Shown: one piece after another, positions 1 through 6,200 of the stretch
Layout: the number at the start of each line of letters is the position of its first letter
Numbering within the stretch: the stretch's first letter is position 1
Source of the DNA: Candidatus Peribacteria bacterium
GTDB taxonomy: Bacteria; Patescibacteriota; Gracilibacteria; UBA1369; LOWO2-01-FULL-3
Assembly (NCBI GenBank): GCA_943359415.1
Contig: CALRHQ010000032.1
Location: forward strand, 1-10,815
Length of the DNA stretch: 10,815 nt
Reading direction: 5' to 3'
Notes under the pieces: generated by a model
Seen by the model: the letters and a program-made list of their open reading frames with translations, nothing else
What the model was told of the DNA's origin: nothing
Databases searched by the model: none
Translations under genes and position numbers: made by a program

Positions 1-51
1 ATACTATTTTTGAGATCATTTTTGTTTTTATTTTTCATATCATTTTAGCAC

Positions 52-79
52 AAAAAAAAGCCCCCGTCTAGGGGCTTTT
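52..79 (-). terminator. Intrinsic terminator after rpsR
   Basis: Read on the minus strand, AAAAGCCCC (79-71) pairs with GGGGCTTTT (64-56) around a 6-nt loop, and the transcript then runs through eight U (59-52). The hairpin begins about 12 bases past the rpsR stop codon, so it closes the rpsF-ssb-rpsR operon. The plus-strand reading also forms the hairpin but has only four T, so it looks one-directional. Confidence 0.9.
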
Positions 80-91
80 CCAGCTTAAGCT

Positions 92-304
92 TTATCTTGT
101 GAATCTGATAAGACCCATAATTCTTGCATTTTTGATCGCTGTTGAAATATCTTTTTGGTGTTTGATGCAAGTTCCTGAGTAATATCTTGGAACAATTTTG
201 AAATATTGTGTCAAAAATTTCCTTAGAAGTCTTGTATTTTTGTAATCAATATTTTTGATGTCTTCTGAGTGGAAGTAACACTTTCTGTTTTTAAATGTTG
301 GCAT
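92..304 (-). CDS. rpsR: 30S ribosomal protein bS18
   Basis: Small-subunit protein that binds the platform of the 30S particle next to bS6. The 70-residue product shows the family core: the DYKN-x-x-LLRKF stretch (residues 20-30), the basic GTC-x-KHQ segment (44-50) and the terminal helix with AIKNAR-x-MGLI (56-66). It is close to the usual length, with a short N-terminus of about ten residues before the YFHSEDI segment. It is the last gene of the operon, 25 bases after the ssb stop, and is followed directly by a strong terminator. No Shine-Dalgarno sequence is visible before the ATG; the leader is A-rich. Identification is firm. Confidence 0.95.
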   Translation of the reverse strand: MPTFKNRKCYFHSEDIKNIDYKNTRLLRKFLTQYFKIVPRYYSGTCIKHQKDISTAIKNARIMGLIRFTR

Positions 305-329
305 ATTATTTTGAGTTTAGGTTGATATA

Positions 330-761
330 TTAAAATACGTTTTCTCCTTCGTCGTCTCCGTAGACTGGAAGGTCTGATGAATTTTCCGATACTGCATCTA
401 GGATTTCCTTTTCTTCTTCCGGAGAACCAGCTCGCTTGTCCAACATGATCATGTCGTGCATAACGATTTCAGTTCTAAATCTTTTTTCTCCGTTTTCAGC
501 TTCCCAACTTCGTGTTTTAAGGTATCCTTCGATGTATACCAATTTTCCTTTTCTAAGGTAGTTAGCGCAAATTTCCGCCAATCTAGCCCATGCAACAACT
601 TCATGAAATTCCGTAGATTTCTTTCTGTCGTTGTCTTTTGTCGCCCATTCTCTATTTGTTGCAATTCCGAATGTGGCTACAGGCTGACCGCTTTGCGTTT
701 GTTTTAGTTCAGGATCTCTTGTAAGGTTTCCGATAATAATAACTTTGTTTATTGATCTCAT
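330..761 (-). CDS. ssb: Single-stranded DNA-binding protein SSB
   Basis: Binds and protects single-stranded DNA in replication, repair and recombination. The 143-residue product begins MRSINKVIIIGNLTRDPEL, the classic OB-fold start, and continues with FGIATNREW (32-40), FHEVVAW (53-59) and GKLVYIEGYLKTRSW (74-88). After about residue 112 the chain becomes an acidic linker and ends in DDEGENVF. This is an acidic tip with a terminal aromatic residue, like the partner-binding DDxxPF tip of other SSBs, though less canonical. It lies between rpsF and rpsR, the widespread bacterial order, 17 bases after the rpsF stop. No Shine-Dalgarno sequence is seen, so translation may depend on an A-rich leader or on coupling. 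Confidence 0.95.
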   Translation of the reverse strand: MRSINKVIIIGNLTRDPELKQTQSGQPVATFGIATNREWATKDNDRKKSTEFHEVVAWARLAEICANYLRKGKLVYIEGYLKTRSWEAENGEKRFRTEIVMHDMIMLDKRAGSPEEEKEILDAVSENSSDLPVYGDDEGENVF

Positions 762-778
762 TTTTCTAGCGTTTTAGA

Positions 779-1441
779 TTATAAAGTTATGTCTGGGTCG
801 TTTATCAGACTTCTTAGTTTTTCGTCAAATTCATCAAGTTTTGATTTTGAATCTTTCTCTTCATCTTTTTTCTTCTTTGCTTCCTTCTTTGGTTCTTCTT
901 CAGAAGATTCTTCCTCTTTCTTTTCTTCCTTCACTTTTTTCAGTTCTTTTTTCGGTTTTTCCTCCTCTTTTTCTTCTTTTACTTCCTCTGTTTTTTCCTC
1001 TTTCTTAAGAGGTTTTTCAACTTTCCTTACAGGTTTTTTCAGTTCATCTTTTCTTTCCTGTTCCGCATCTTCTTTTTCTTTGCTCTCAAGATCATCTTTT
1101 GCCCACTGTTCTTCATACTCTCCTAATGTCTTTAGAGTGTATGAATCTGAAATTTTGATAACAAGTTGTCTTATTACCTGTGGATTTAGAATAAGAGATT
1201 TTTCCAACTCATGTACTTTGCTTGTGTCCAATGTAAAATTGAGCACTGCGTAGTATCCGTTTTCCTGCTTTTTCATCGAATAAGCAAGTTTACGTACACC
1301 CCAAAGATCTTCAGCGAAGACCTCTCCGCCATTTTCGGCGATTGCTGCACGAACTTCCTGTAATTCTTCAGCCGTTTTGGATTCACCCATATCCGGCATC
1401 AGAATCACCATCATTTCGTATTTTGCGATTCTTGTATCCAT
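779..1441 (-). CDS. rpsF: 30S ribosomal protein bS6 with long Lys/Glu-rich C-terminal extension
   Basis: Ribosomal platform protein that pairs with bS18. Residues 7-105 give the full S6 fold: YEMMVILMPD, then AENGGEVFAEDLWGVRKLAY (35-54), NGYYAVLNF (61-69) and LILNPQVIRQLVIKI (83-97). Typical S6 proteins stop at about 95-135 residues; this one has 220. Residues from about 107 to 200 are almost only K and E with a few S, P and V, a disordered or coiled-coil-like tail. A less biased segment follows at 200-220 (SKLDEFDEKLRSLINDPD) that may be a helix with its own role. The tail is real coding sequence: it stays open for over 100 codons and ends just before ssb. The ATG at 1441 lies 11 bases after a TATAAT box, so the mRNA leader is probably only a few bases long. 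Confidence 0.95.
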   Translation of the reverse strand: MDTRIAKYEMMVILMPDMGESKTAEELQEVRAAIAENGGEVFAEDLWGVRKLAYSMKKQENGYYAVLNFTLDTSKVHELEKSLILNPQVIRQLVIKISDSYTLKTLGEYEEQWAKDDLESKEKEDAEQERKDELKKPVRKVEKPLKKEEKTEEVKEEKEEEKPKKELKKVKEEKKEEESSEEEPKKEAKKKKDEEKDSKSKLDEFDEKLRSLINDPDITL

Positions 1442-1452
1442 AATTTCTTTGG

Positions 1453-1458
1453 ATTATA
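1453..1458 (-). promoter_or_regulatory. Likely -10 box of the rpsF-ssb-rpsR operon
   Basis: A perfect TATAAT on the minus strand ends 11 bases before the rpsF ATG. The -35 position at 17-bp spacing reads TCGTCT, a weak match. If transcription starts about 7 bases past the box, the leader is about 5 bases, that is, nearly leaderless. No Shine-Dalgarno sequence lies in that space. Confidence 0.5.
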
Positions 1459-1548
1459 GCCCTATATCTATATTTAGACGATAGAGCAGAAATATAAAAG
1501 CAGACGGAAGTTACCAAAATAGCATTTTTTTTGCAAGGGAAAAAGACA

Positions 1549-1659
1549 ATGATTGTTCGAAAAAGTCAAGTATTTATTTTCTTTAGCAGTTATACTTCGA
1601 TAATACTCTTGACTTTGTTTACGGCTTACAACAGAGCTTGTTTCAACGTCAAAAATTAA
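1549..1659 (+). CDS. Possible 36-codon hydrophobic small ORF
   Basis: In the intergenic region between the divergent rpsF and LysM genes, an ATG at 1549 is preceded by GCAAGGGAAAAAGACA, which contains AAGGGA at good Shine-Dalgarno spacing. This is unusual here, where most genes have none. The frame runs 36 codons to TAA; its middle (VFIFFSSYTSIILLTLF) could be one membrane helix after a short basic N-terminus. There is no family match I recognise, no clear promoter (only a TATAAA at 1493-1498), and an AT-rich region can give such a frame by chance. Apart from this, 1442-1764 shows no gene on either strand. Confidence 0.2.
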   Translation: MIVRKSQVFIFFSSYTSIILLTLFTAYNRACFNVKN

Positions 1660-1764
1660 AAAAACAATTCGCTCACAATGATTCTACGTAAAAGTCAACT
1701 AGGGGGTGTTGTCTTCATGGTGGTAAATCAGTAATAATTGAGCAAAGTATATATATTGATGGAG

Positions 1765-1793
1765 TTGACAGTTTAGCGGCACAGTGTTATAGT
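1765..1793 (+). promoter_or_regulatory. Strong sigma-70-type promoter for the LysM/M23 gene
   Basis: TTGACA (1765-1770), a 17-bp spacer and TATAGT (1788-1793), with TG at 1785-1786 making an extended -10. Transcription should begin near 1800, giving a leader of roughly 50-75 bases before the peptidase gene, depending on the true start codon. Confidence 0.8.
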
Positions 1794-1874
1794 CTCGAGC
1801 TTAAAATAAATTAACTAATCGTCATCATAGATATCTTAGAAACAACATTGCAGGTGAATAAATTTGCGAGAAGA

Positions 1875-3047
1875 ATGCGACATCTGCGTATATTCTCGAA
1901 AGGATATCTTGTTAAGATGTATGTAGTTGACTTCTTTAAGTTTTCTGTTTCGCCTGTAACATACTTATGGAATAATCCTGTTACTAAGAAAGTGTTTTCT
2001 TTCCTTGAACAGCTTAAAAAATACATTAGTAGTTTTGTGCCCGCTGCTCCTCAAAAAAGGCTTCTTTTTCAAGCCGGATCTGTTTCAATGATAGCACTTA
2101 TCATCACTTCTTTTACTCCAGGTGGTACATTTGCAGCCACTTCAATGACTTATCAAGAAAATTATATGGAGTCCTATATCACTCCAGGTGATGTGCTTGT
2201 TTCAGACGAAAATGGATATATTGTAAAAATGAATCCTATTACTGATTCTTCTTCTAGAGTTGGACTTACTGATTATGCCGTCCATGTTGTTGAATCAGGA
2301 GAGTCTTTGTCTGTTATCGCTGCAAGATATGGACTAAAGGCGGAAACTATCATGTGGGAGAATCATTTGGCCAATGCTAATTCTCTTAGAATAAGTCAAT
2401 CTCTTAGAATTCCACCGGTTGATGGTGTTAGTTATACAGTTAAATCCGGAGATACTTTGAATAAAATTGCATCTAAATATAGTATCGCTCAAGATACAAT
2501 CATAGCTCAAAATGGGCTTGATACTGAAACTGTTGCTAAAGGACAATTATTGTTTATTCCAAATGCAAAGCCTCTTGCAGGCGATTTGATCGCAGGAGAT
2601 ACATATAGAGTTTCTTCAGTTACTAGAAACAGCCGTGCAATTTCAGCATCTCCTTCAAACGCAGTGCCATCGATTGGAAAAATGTTTATATTCCCTACTA
2701 GAGGTAAGATTACTCAAGGATATCGTGGAGGACATTATGCTTTGGATATCGCTGATAGGAGCATGCCTCCTGTTTGGTCTGCTGCAAGCGGTACAGTCGT
2801 TAAGGCCTCTTCAGGAACATGGGGTGGTGGATACGGAAATCATGTAATCGTAGACCATGGAAATGGAGTCAAAAGTTTGTATGCTCATATGGATAGTCTG
2901 AATGTAACTGTCGGACAATTCGTAAACCAAGGTGATGTTGTCGGAATAATGGGACGAACAGGCCGTGTTTATGGTATTACTGGAATTCATTTACACTGGG
3001 AAGTAACGATAGATGGTGTGAAGCAAAATCCTATAAATTACTATTAG
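1875..3047 (+). CDS. Membrane-anchored or secreted LysM-LysM-M23 peptidoglycan endopeptidase
   Basis: Likely zinc endopeptidase that trims peptidoglycan cross-links outside the membrane. Numbering from the TTG at 1848 (399 codons): a basic, probably cytoplasmic segment of about 70 residues, then one hydrophobic helix (72-90) ending TPGGTFAAT, a possible signal cleavage site. Two LysM glycan-binding domains follow (about 144-190 and 196-239, each with SGESL/SGDTL and an IPP/IPN end), and an M23 domain (about 285-397). Expected metal ligands are present: H296 and D300 in HYALD, and H383 in HLH, with YAH at 345-347. It therefore looks active. The start is uncertain: TTG 1848, GTG 1854, ATG 1875 and ATG 1917 are in frame and none has a good ribosome site; I chose the first ATG. 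The yidD start follows 7 bases after the stop, so the two may be co-transcribed. Confidence 0.9.
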   Translation: MRHLRIFSKGYLVKMYVVDFFKFSVSPVTYLWNNPVTKKVFSFLEQLKKYISSFVPAAPQKRLLFQAGSVSMIALIITSFTPGGTFAATSMTYQENYMESYITPGDVLVSDENGYIVKMNPITDSSSRVGLTDYAVHVVESGESLSVIAARYGLKAETIMWENHLANANSLRISQSLRIPPVDGVSYTVKSGDTLNKIASKYSIAQDTIIAQNGLDTETVAKGQLLFIPNAKPLAGDLIAGDTYRVSSVTRNSRAISASPSNAVPSIGKMFIFPTRGKITQGYRGGHYALDIADRSMPPVWSAASGTVVKASSGTWGGGYGNHVIVDHGNGVKSLYAHMDSLNVTVGQFVNQGDVVGIMGRTGRVYGITGIHLHWEVTIDGVKQNPINYY

Positions 3048-3054
3048 TATCAGC

Positions 3055-3318
3055 ATGAAGAAGTTTTTCTTATATCTATGGAAGCTGCCTAGGAATATGG
3101 CAGCTTTTTTCGTTGTGATTTATCAGAGAACACTATCGCCTGATCATGGCTTTATGAAGGTGTTTTTTCGTAGTGGATATTGCAAATTCACGCCTACATG
3201 TTCGGAGTACGCCAGACAAGCTATTTTGAAAAATGGGCTGATTTTTGGAAGTTTGAAAGCGGCTTGGCGAATTTTGAGATGTAATCCATGGAGCAAAGGT
3301 GGAATCGATGAAATTTGA
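3055..3318 (+). CDS. yidD: YidD, membrane protein insertion efficiency factor
   Basis: Small membrane-associated protein of the YidD (DUF37) family, thought to help YidC insert membrane proteins. The family signature is complete: VIYQRTLSP (21-29), the cysteine stretch CKFTPTCSEYA (43-53), the glycine-containing helix after KNG (59-61), and WRILRCNPWSKGGID (71-85). C43, C49 and C76 are conserved. An amphipathic or hydrophobic N-terminus precedes the core. A second in-frame ATG at 3097 (residue 15) would give a 73-residue protein closer to the usual length. In most genomes yidD sits beside rnpA and yidC; here it follows a cell-wall peptidase and has no such neighbours in the window. A hairpin with a T-run lies within codons 10-19, and the stop codon overlaps the next gene's promoter. 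Confidence 0.92.
   Translation: MKKFFLYLWKLPRNMAAFFVVIYQRTLSPDHGFMKVFFRSGYCKFTPTCSEYARQAILKNGLIFGSLKAAWRILRCNPWSKGGIDEI
3082..3110 (+). terminator. Terminator-like hairpin inside the start of yidD
   Basis: AAGCTGCC (3082-3089) and GGCAGCTT (3099-3106) form a perfect 8-bp stem with a 9-nt loop, followed by T through 3110. This has the shape of an intrinsic terminator on the plus strand, yet it lies in the yidD frame 35 bases after the peptidase stop. It could end or attenuate the peptidase transcript. Whether it works is unknown. Confidence 0.5.
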
Positions 3319-3342
3319 CATTTTTTATATACGTGCTATAAT
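3315..3342 (+). promoter_or_regulatory. Near-perfect promoter overlapping the yidD stop
   Basis: TTGACA (3315-3320) and TATAAT (3337-3342) are both exact consensus with a 16-bp spacer, and TG at 3334-3335 extends the -10. The TGA inside TTGACA is the yidD stop codon. Start of transcription near 3349 gives a leader of about 18 bases to the ATG at 3367, with no Shine-Dalgarno sequence in it. Confidence 0.85.
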
Positions 3343-3366
3343 CTCGCACCTGTAACAAATTTGTTT

Positions 3367-3993
3367 ATGGCAGAAACTACTGAAGTCTTAGATGATACTG
3401 ATGGAACTGGAACCTCCAAGCCTGATGGAGATATATTTATGGAATTGGAGAGACAAGTTGATCCTATTTGTATGGATGCTAGACTTGCTCAATTGGTTTC
3501 CGAAGGAAGGAAAGCTGTTATTCTCCAAGCCGCTATGATTCACTCTCATAATCAATCTTGGATTGCTCATTTTGTTATTCGTAATTTTAGAGATTTTTTA
3601 AATGAAAATAGTGAAATTTTGATGAATTTTATTGTTCACCATATTTCTCTTTTTCCTTCTGTTTTGATTGATTTTGTTCTTGATAGATTGGTTAAGGCTC
3701 AAAGATTTCAAGCTTTATCCTATGTGAGACAACAAAATCCTAATCCTAGGATAAGGTATGCGGCCAGAGATTTGCTGGATGCCAATGTTGATGAAATAAC
3801 AGATCCTGGGCTACTTGCAATAATTGGTGCTATTGGGCTGGATAAGGCAGCAAGACGTACTGCTATCGAAAAATTGGCTCAAGGTCGGCATATATCTTTT
3901 TTGAATTTTATTGCTGTGATGAGCGGCAATCCTCAGCTTCCTCCATATTATGACGCAGATATTGCTGCGTTAGCAAGAAAAGCTCAGGAATAG
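3367..3993 (+). CDS. Unrecognised 208-residue helical protein
   Basis: I do not recognise this protein. Starting from ATG 3367 (a TTG two codons earlier is also possible), it opens with an acidic, threonine/aspartate-rich stretch of about 25 residues. The rest looks almost all helical: repeated blocks of hydrophobic and basic residues (RLAQLVSEGRKAVILQA, VLIDFVLDRLVKAQRFQA, KAARRTAIEKLAQ) with spacing like HEAT or other helical-repeat solenoids. There is no signal peptide, no clear membrane segment and no obvious catalytic motif, so it is probably a cytoplasmic scaffold or binding protein. It has its own strong promoter, implying steady high transcription. It is separated from purH by 70 bases. 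The codon use resembles that of the neighbouring core genes, so it does not look recently acquired. Confidence 0.8.
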   Translation: MAETTEVLDDTDGTGTSKPDGDIFMELERQVDPICMDARLAQLVSEGRKAVILQAAMIHSHNQSWIAHFVIRNFRDFLNENSEILMNFIVHHISLFPSVLIDFVLDRLVKAQRFQALSYVRQQNPNPRIRYAARDLLDANVDEITDPGLLAIIGAIGLDKAARRTAIEKLAQGRHISFLNFIAVMSGNPQLPPYYDADIAALARKAQE

Positions 3994-4027
3994 AAGCTCT
4001 TGATTTTTGAACTTCGTGTGATTAAAC

Positions 4028-4055
4028 TTGGCGTCTGGGTGAGGAATCATAAAAT
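4028..4055 (+). promoter_or_regulatory. Candidate purH promoter, near-leaderless
   Basis: TTGGCG (4028-4033), a 16-bp spacer and TAAAAT (4050-4055) lie just before the purH ATG at 4064. Transcription would begin within 1-3 bases of the ATG. The only Shine-Dalgarno-like GAGG (4041-4044) is 19 bases away, too far to act. The match to consensus is moderate. Confidence 0.35.
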
Positions 4056-4063
4056 CAATTAAC

Positions 4064-5602
4064 ATGCCGGTAAAAAGAGCTTTAATAAGCGTTTCAGACA
4101 AGACTGGGATTGTTGAATTTGCGCGAGCGCTTGAAGGAATGGGAGTAGAAATTCTTTCAACTGGAGGCACTGCAAAGGCCTTGAAAGAGGCTAAGGTAGC
4201 CGTAAAAGACGTGTCTGACTATACGGGATTCCCTGAAATGATGGGAGGAAGAGTAAAAACTCTTCATCCTCTTGTTCATGGTGGAATTTTGGCTCTACGA
4301 GATAATAAAGAGCATCTTGAAGCAGCCAAAGAGCATGGAATTCAGTTTATTGATCTTGTTGTTATAAATCTTTATCCATTTAAAGAAACTATCTCAAAGC
4401 CCGATGTGTCTGAGGAAGAAGCTATAGAAAATATCGATATTGGTGGACCAAGTATGGTTCGAAGTGCGGCAAAAAATTTCAAATTTGTGACTGTTTTGAC
4501 TGACCTTAGCGATTACTCAAACGTGTTAGCCGAGATTAAGAAAAATGGAGAAACAACCTTAGAAACACGCAAAAAATTGGCTAGAAAGGCTTTTACTCTG
4601 ACTTACAAATACGATGAAATGATTGATAATTATTTCAGAGGAATTCTTGGTGAAGCTGAGCTTATGGATCTTCATTATGAGAAAGTTTGCAGTTTGAGAT
4701 ACGGGGAAAATCCTCAACAGAAAGCCGCTTTCTTCAGACATCCTGAAAATCATGATGCAAATGTTACAAATTCAAAAGTTTTACATGGTAAAGAGCTTTC
4801 TTTCAATAATATTGTGGATGCCGATAGTGCACTTGAGCTTGTGAAAGAGTTTAAAGAGCCGACTGTTGTCTTTGTTAAGCACAATAATCCTTGTGGAGTT
4901 GCATCGTCTGACACAATCGAAGATGCATTTATCAAAGCTTACAATGTTGATCCAATGTCTGCTTTTGGCTGTATTATAGCATTAAACAGAGAAGTAACCG
5001 AAGGAATTTTGGATCAGATGAAGGCTGAAAATATGTTCGTGGAGTTGATTATTGCGCCTTCTTATGAAGAGAAAGCCCTAAAGAGACTTATGACTAGAAA
5101 AAATCTAAGAATTCTTGAGACCGGAGAGCTTAAAAAGGACTTATTTCAAACAGATATCAAGAAGGTAGCAGGTGGAATTTTGATACAAACAAAAGACTCT
5201 TATGATCTTACTTTGGACGATTTGAAGGTTGTTACAAAGGCAAAACCGACTTCAGAAGAAATGGCGAGCATGCTTTTCGCTACGAAAGTGGTAAAACACG
5301 TCAGATCTAATGCAATCATCTTCTCAAAGGGCACTGTAGTCACTGGAATTGGGGCAGGACAGATGTCCAGAGTGGATAGCATAAAGATTGCCGGTTTCAA
5401 GGGTGGCGACCGTGTAAAAGGCTCTGTGATGTCTTCAGATGCGTTCTTTCCATTCGTGGATAGCGTTGAGATGGCTCATGACCTTGGTATTTCGGCTATC
5501 ATCCAACCTGGAGGCTCTGTTAGCGACGAAGATGTCATTAAAAAAGCAGATGAACTTGGATTGGCGATGGTGTTTTCTGGAAGGAGATATTTCAAGCACT
5601 AG
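4064..5602 (+). CDS. purH: Bifunctional AICAR transformylase / IMP cyclohydrolase
   Basis: Catalyses the last two steps of de novo purine synthesis: formylation of AICAR with 10-formyl-THF, then ring closure to IMP. The 512-residue length is normal. The N-terminal MGS-like cyclohydrolase domain covers about 1-130 (SVSDKTGIVEFA, LSTGGTAKAL, GGRVKTLHP, INLYPF, NIDIGGPSM). The transformylase domain follows, with LRYGENPQQKAAFF (211-224), LSFNNI-x-DADSA (245-256) and the catalytic KH pair at 272-273 in VKHNNPCG. GAGQMSRVDS and the end segment DAFFPFVDS to GRRYFKH are also present. Nothing is missing, so both activities should work. No other pur gene is nearby, so the rest of the pathway, if present, is elsewhere, or the cell uses imported AICAR or another purine intermediate. 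It ends convergently with a broken small gene 14 bases downstream. Confidence 0.97.
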   Translation: MPVKRALISVSDKTGIVEFARALEGMGVEILSTGGTAKALKEAKVAVKDVSDYTGFPEMMGGRVKTLHPLVHGGILALRDNKEHLEAAKEHGIQFIDLVVINLYPFKETISKPDVSEEEAIENIDIGGPSMVRSAAKNFKFVTVLTDLSDYSNVLAEIKKNGETTLETRKKLARKAFTLTYKYDEMIDNYFRGILGEAELMDLHYEKVCSLRYGENPQQKAAFFRHPENHDANVTNSKVLHGKELSFNNIVDADSALELVKEFKEPTVVFVKHNNPCGVASSDTIEDAFIKAYNVDPMSAFGCIIALNREVTEGILDQMKAENMFVELIIAPSYEEKALKRLMTRKNLRILETGELKKDLFQTDIKKVAGGILIQTKDSYDLTLDDLKVVTKAKPTSEEMASMLFATKVVKHVRSNAIIFSKGTVVTGIGAGQMSRVDSIKIAGFKGGDRVKGSVMSSDAFFPFVDSVEMAHDLGISAIIQPGGSVSDEDVIKKADELGLAMVFSGRRYFKH

Positions 5603-5616
5603 GCTTGTTTCTTGTA

Positions 5617-5837
5617 TTAATCTTCGAACATTACATATTTCGCTCCATTACTACCTGCTCTTACCACTACTTTCTTTCTTCCTATTATACCAGCAGGTAT
5701 AACTATTTCATCTACTGCAAATGGTTCAAGTAGTTCCGCTGGAGGTGGCAGAAGTCTATTAAATATAAGAAACCTAGCTAGGTCTCTTACTGGTCTCTTA
5801 CTGGTCCCTCTTGATCAACTGGATTTGGTCCCTCCAT
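5617..5837 (-). pseudogene. Small gene disrupted by an 11-bp tandem duplication
   Basis: From ATG 5835-5837 the minus strand reads MEGPNPVDQEGPVRDQ and then stops (TAA 5787-5789). An 11-bp block, AGTAAGAGACC on the minus strand, is repeated in tandem at 5802-5781. Removing one copy restores a single frame of 69 codons to TAA at 5617-5619. Its product continues VRDLARFLIFNRLLPPPAEL and ends RKKVVVRAGSNGAKYVMFED, with a credible amino-acid mix and no stop over the second 50 codons. I do not recognise the family. It could be a pseudogene, a slip-strand switch or an assembly error. It lies 83 bases after the VOC remnant on the same strand, in the final position of the accessory row. The plus-strand frame over the same bases is also open but has no start and an odd composition. 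Confidence 0.5.
5781..5802. repeat. 11-bp tandem duplication
   Basis: Plus strand GGTCTCTTACT occurs twice with no gap (5781-5791 and 5792-5802), followed by the related GGTCCCTC. Because 11 is not a multiple of three, the copy number decides the reading frame of the minus-strand small gene across it. A separate 9-bp repeat (GAGGGACCA on the minus strand) occurs twice, 24 bases apart, just upstream. Confidence 0.85.
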
Positions 5838-5861
5838 AGTTAATAATGTAATTTTTGATAC

Positions 5862-5889
5862 ATTGACAGATGTGCGACGACTTGTCAAT
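5862..5889. repeat. Short inverted repeat between the VOC remnant and the broken small gene
   Basis: ATTGACA (5862-5868) and TGTCAAT (5883-5889) face each other across 14 bases; each arm contains a TTGACA on one strand. No -10 box fits either at normal spacing, so it may be an operator-like site or chance. The gap 5838-5920 holds nothing else I can name. Confidence 0.3.
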
Positions 5890-5920
5890 ATTTTGCGCAC
5901 GAAGAATTACCAGAAAAAAT

Positions 5921-6190
5921 CTAATTCTTGCTGACACAATTGAACATCCATTGAATTCCAAACTTGTCCTTGCATGAGCCAAAATAATCACCCCAAAACA
6001 TTTCCTGAAGTTGCATTTCGACGTTGCCACCTGCTGATAATTCTGCAAAGAGGTTGTCTGTTTCGGCTCTCGTGTCCGGTTCAAGATTGAGGTAAACATT
6101 GTTTCCAAAATTAACTTTGAAACCCATAGATTCCGGAGCATCAGTTCCCATCAGCATATGTCCTCCTAAAATAGGCAGCATGATGTGCAT
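5921..6190 (-). pseudogene. 5'-truncated PhnB-like VOC (glyoxalase superfamily) protein
   Basis: The 89 residues match the C-terminal part of the PhnB/YjdN-like branch of the vicinal oxygen chelate fold. Visible are LPILGGHMLMGTDAPESMGF (5-24), NNVYLNLEPDTRAE (29-42), LFAELSAGGNVEM (47-59) and FWGDYFGSCKDKFGIQWMFN (65-84). Complete members have about 140-150 residues; the first half, with its paired beta-alpha-beta module, is missing. The reading frame continues upstream of the ATG with KNLV, which as I recall resembles the family, and then meets the end of the TauE/SafE gene 10 bases away. A junction therefore cut this gene, and no N-terminal half is found elsewhere in the window. A lone half could fold only as a dimer or swapped form, so it is probably not functional. 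Confidence 0.75.
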
Positions 6191-6200
6191 AACAAGATTT

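Noticed and set aside
789..1253. A 154-codon plus-strand frame rich in Ser and Phe.
   Set aside because: It is the reverse complement of the K/E-rich S6 tail; GAA/AAG codons give TTC/CTT, so the frame is open by composition only.
3316..3366. Reading TGA as glycine (code 25) would join yidD in frame to the next gene through 3361.
   Set aside because: The joining region is a consensus promoter, TGA also ends the MFS gene at an ATGA overlap, and no real gene has internal TGA. Standard code fits better.
5860..5900. A dif or Xer-type site near the inverted repeats (ATTGACA/TGTCAAT and GTGCG/CGCAC).
   Set aside because: The arms do not resemble the 11-6-11 dif layout, and the two repeats interlock rather than frame a central region.
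5815..6141. A 108-codon minus-strand frame across the VOC remnant.
   Set aside because: It is a different frame over sequence that clearly encodes VOC family residues, and its own composition is unlike a known protein.
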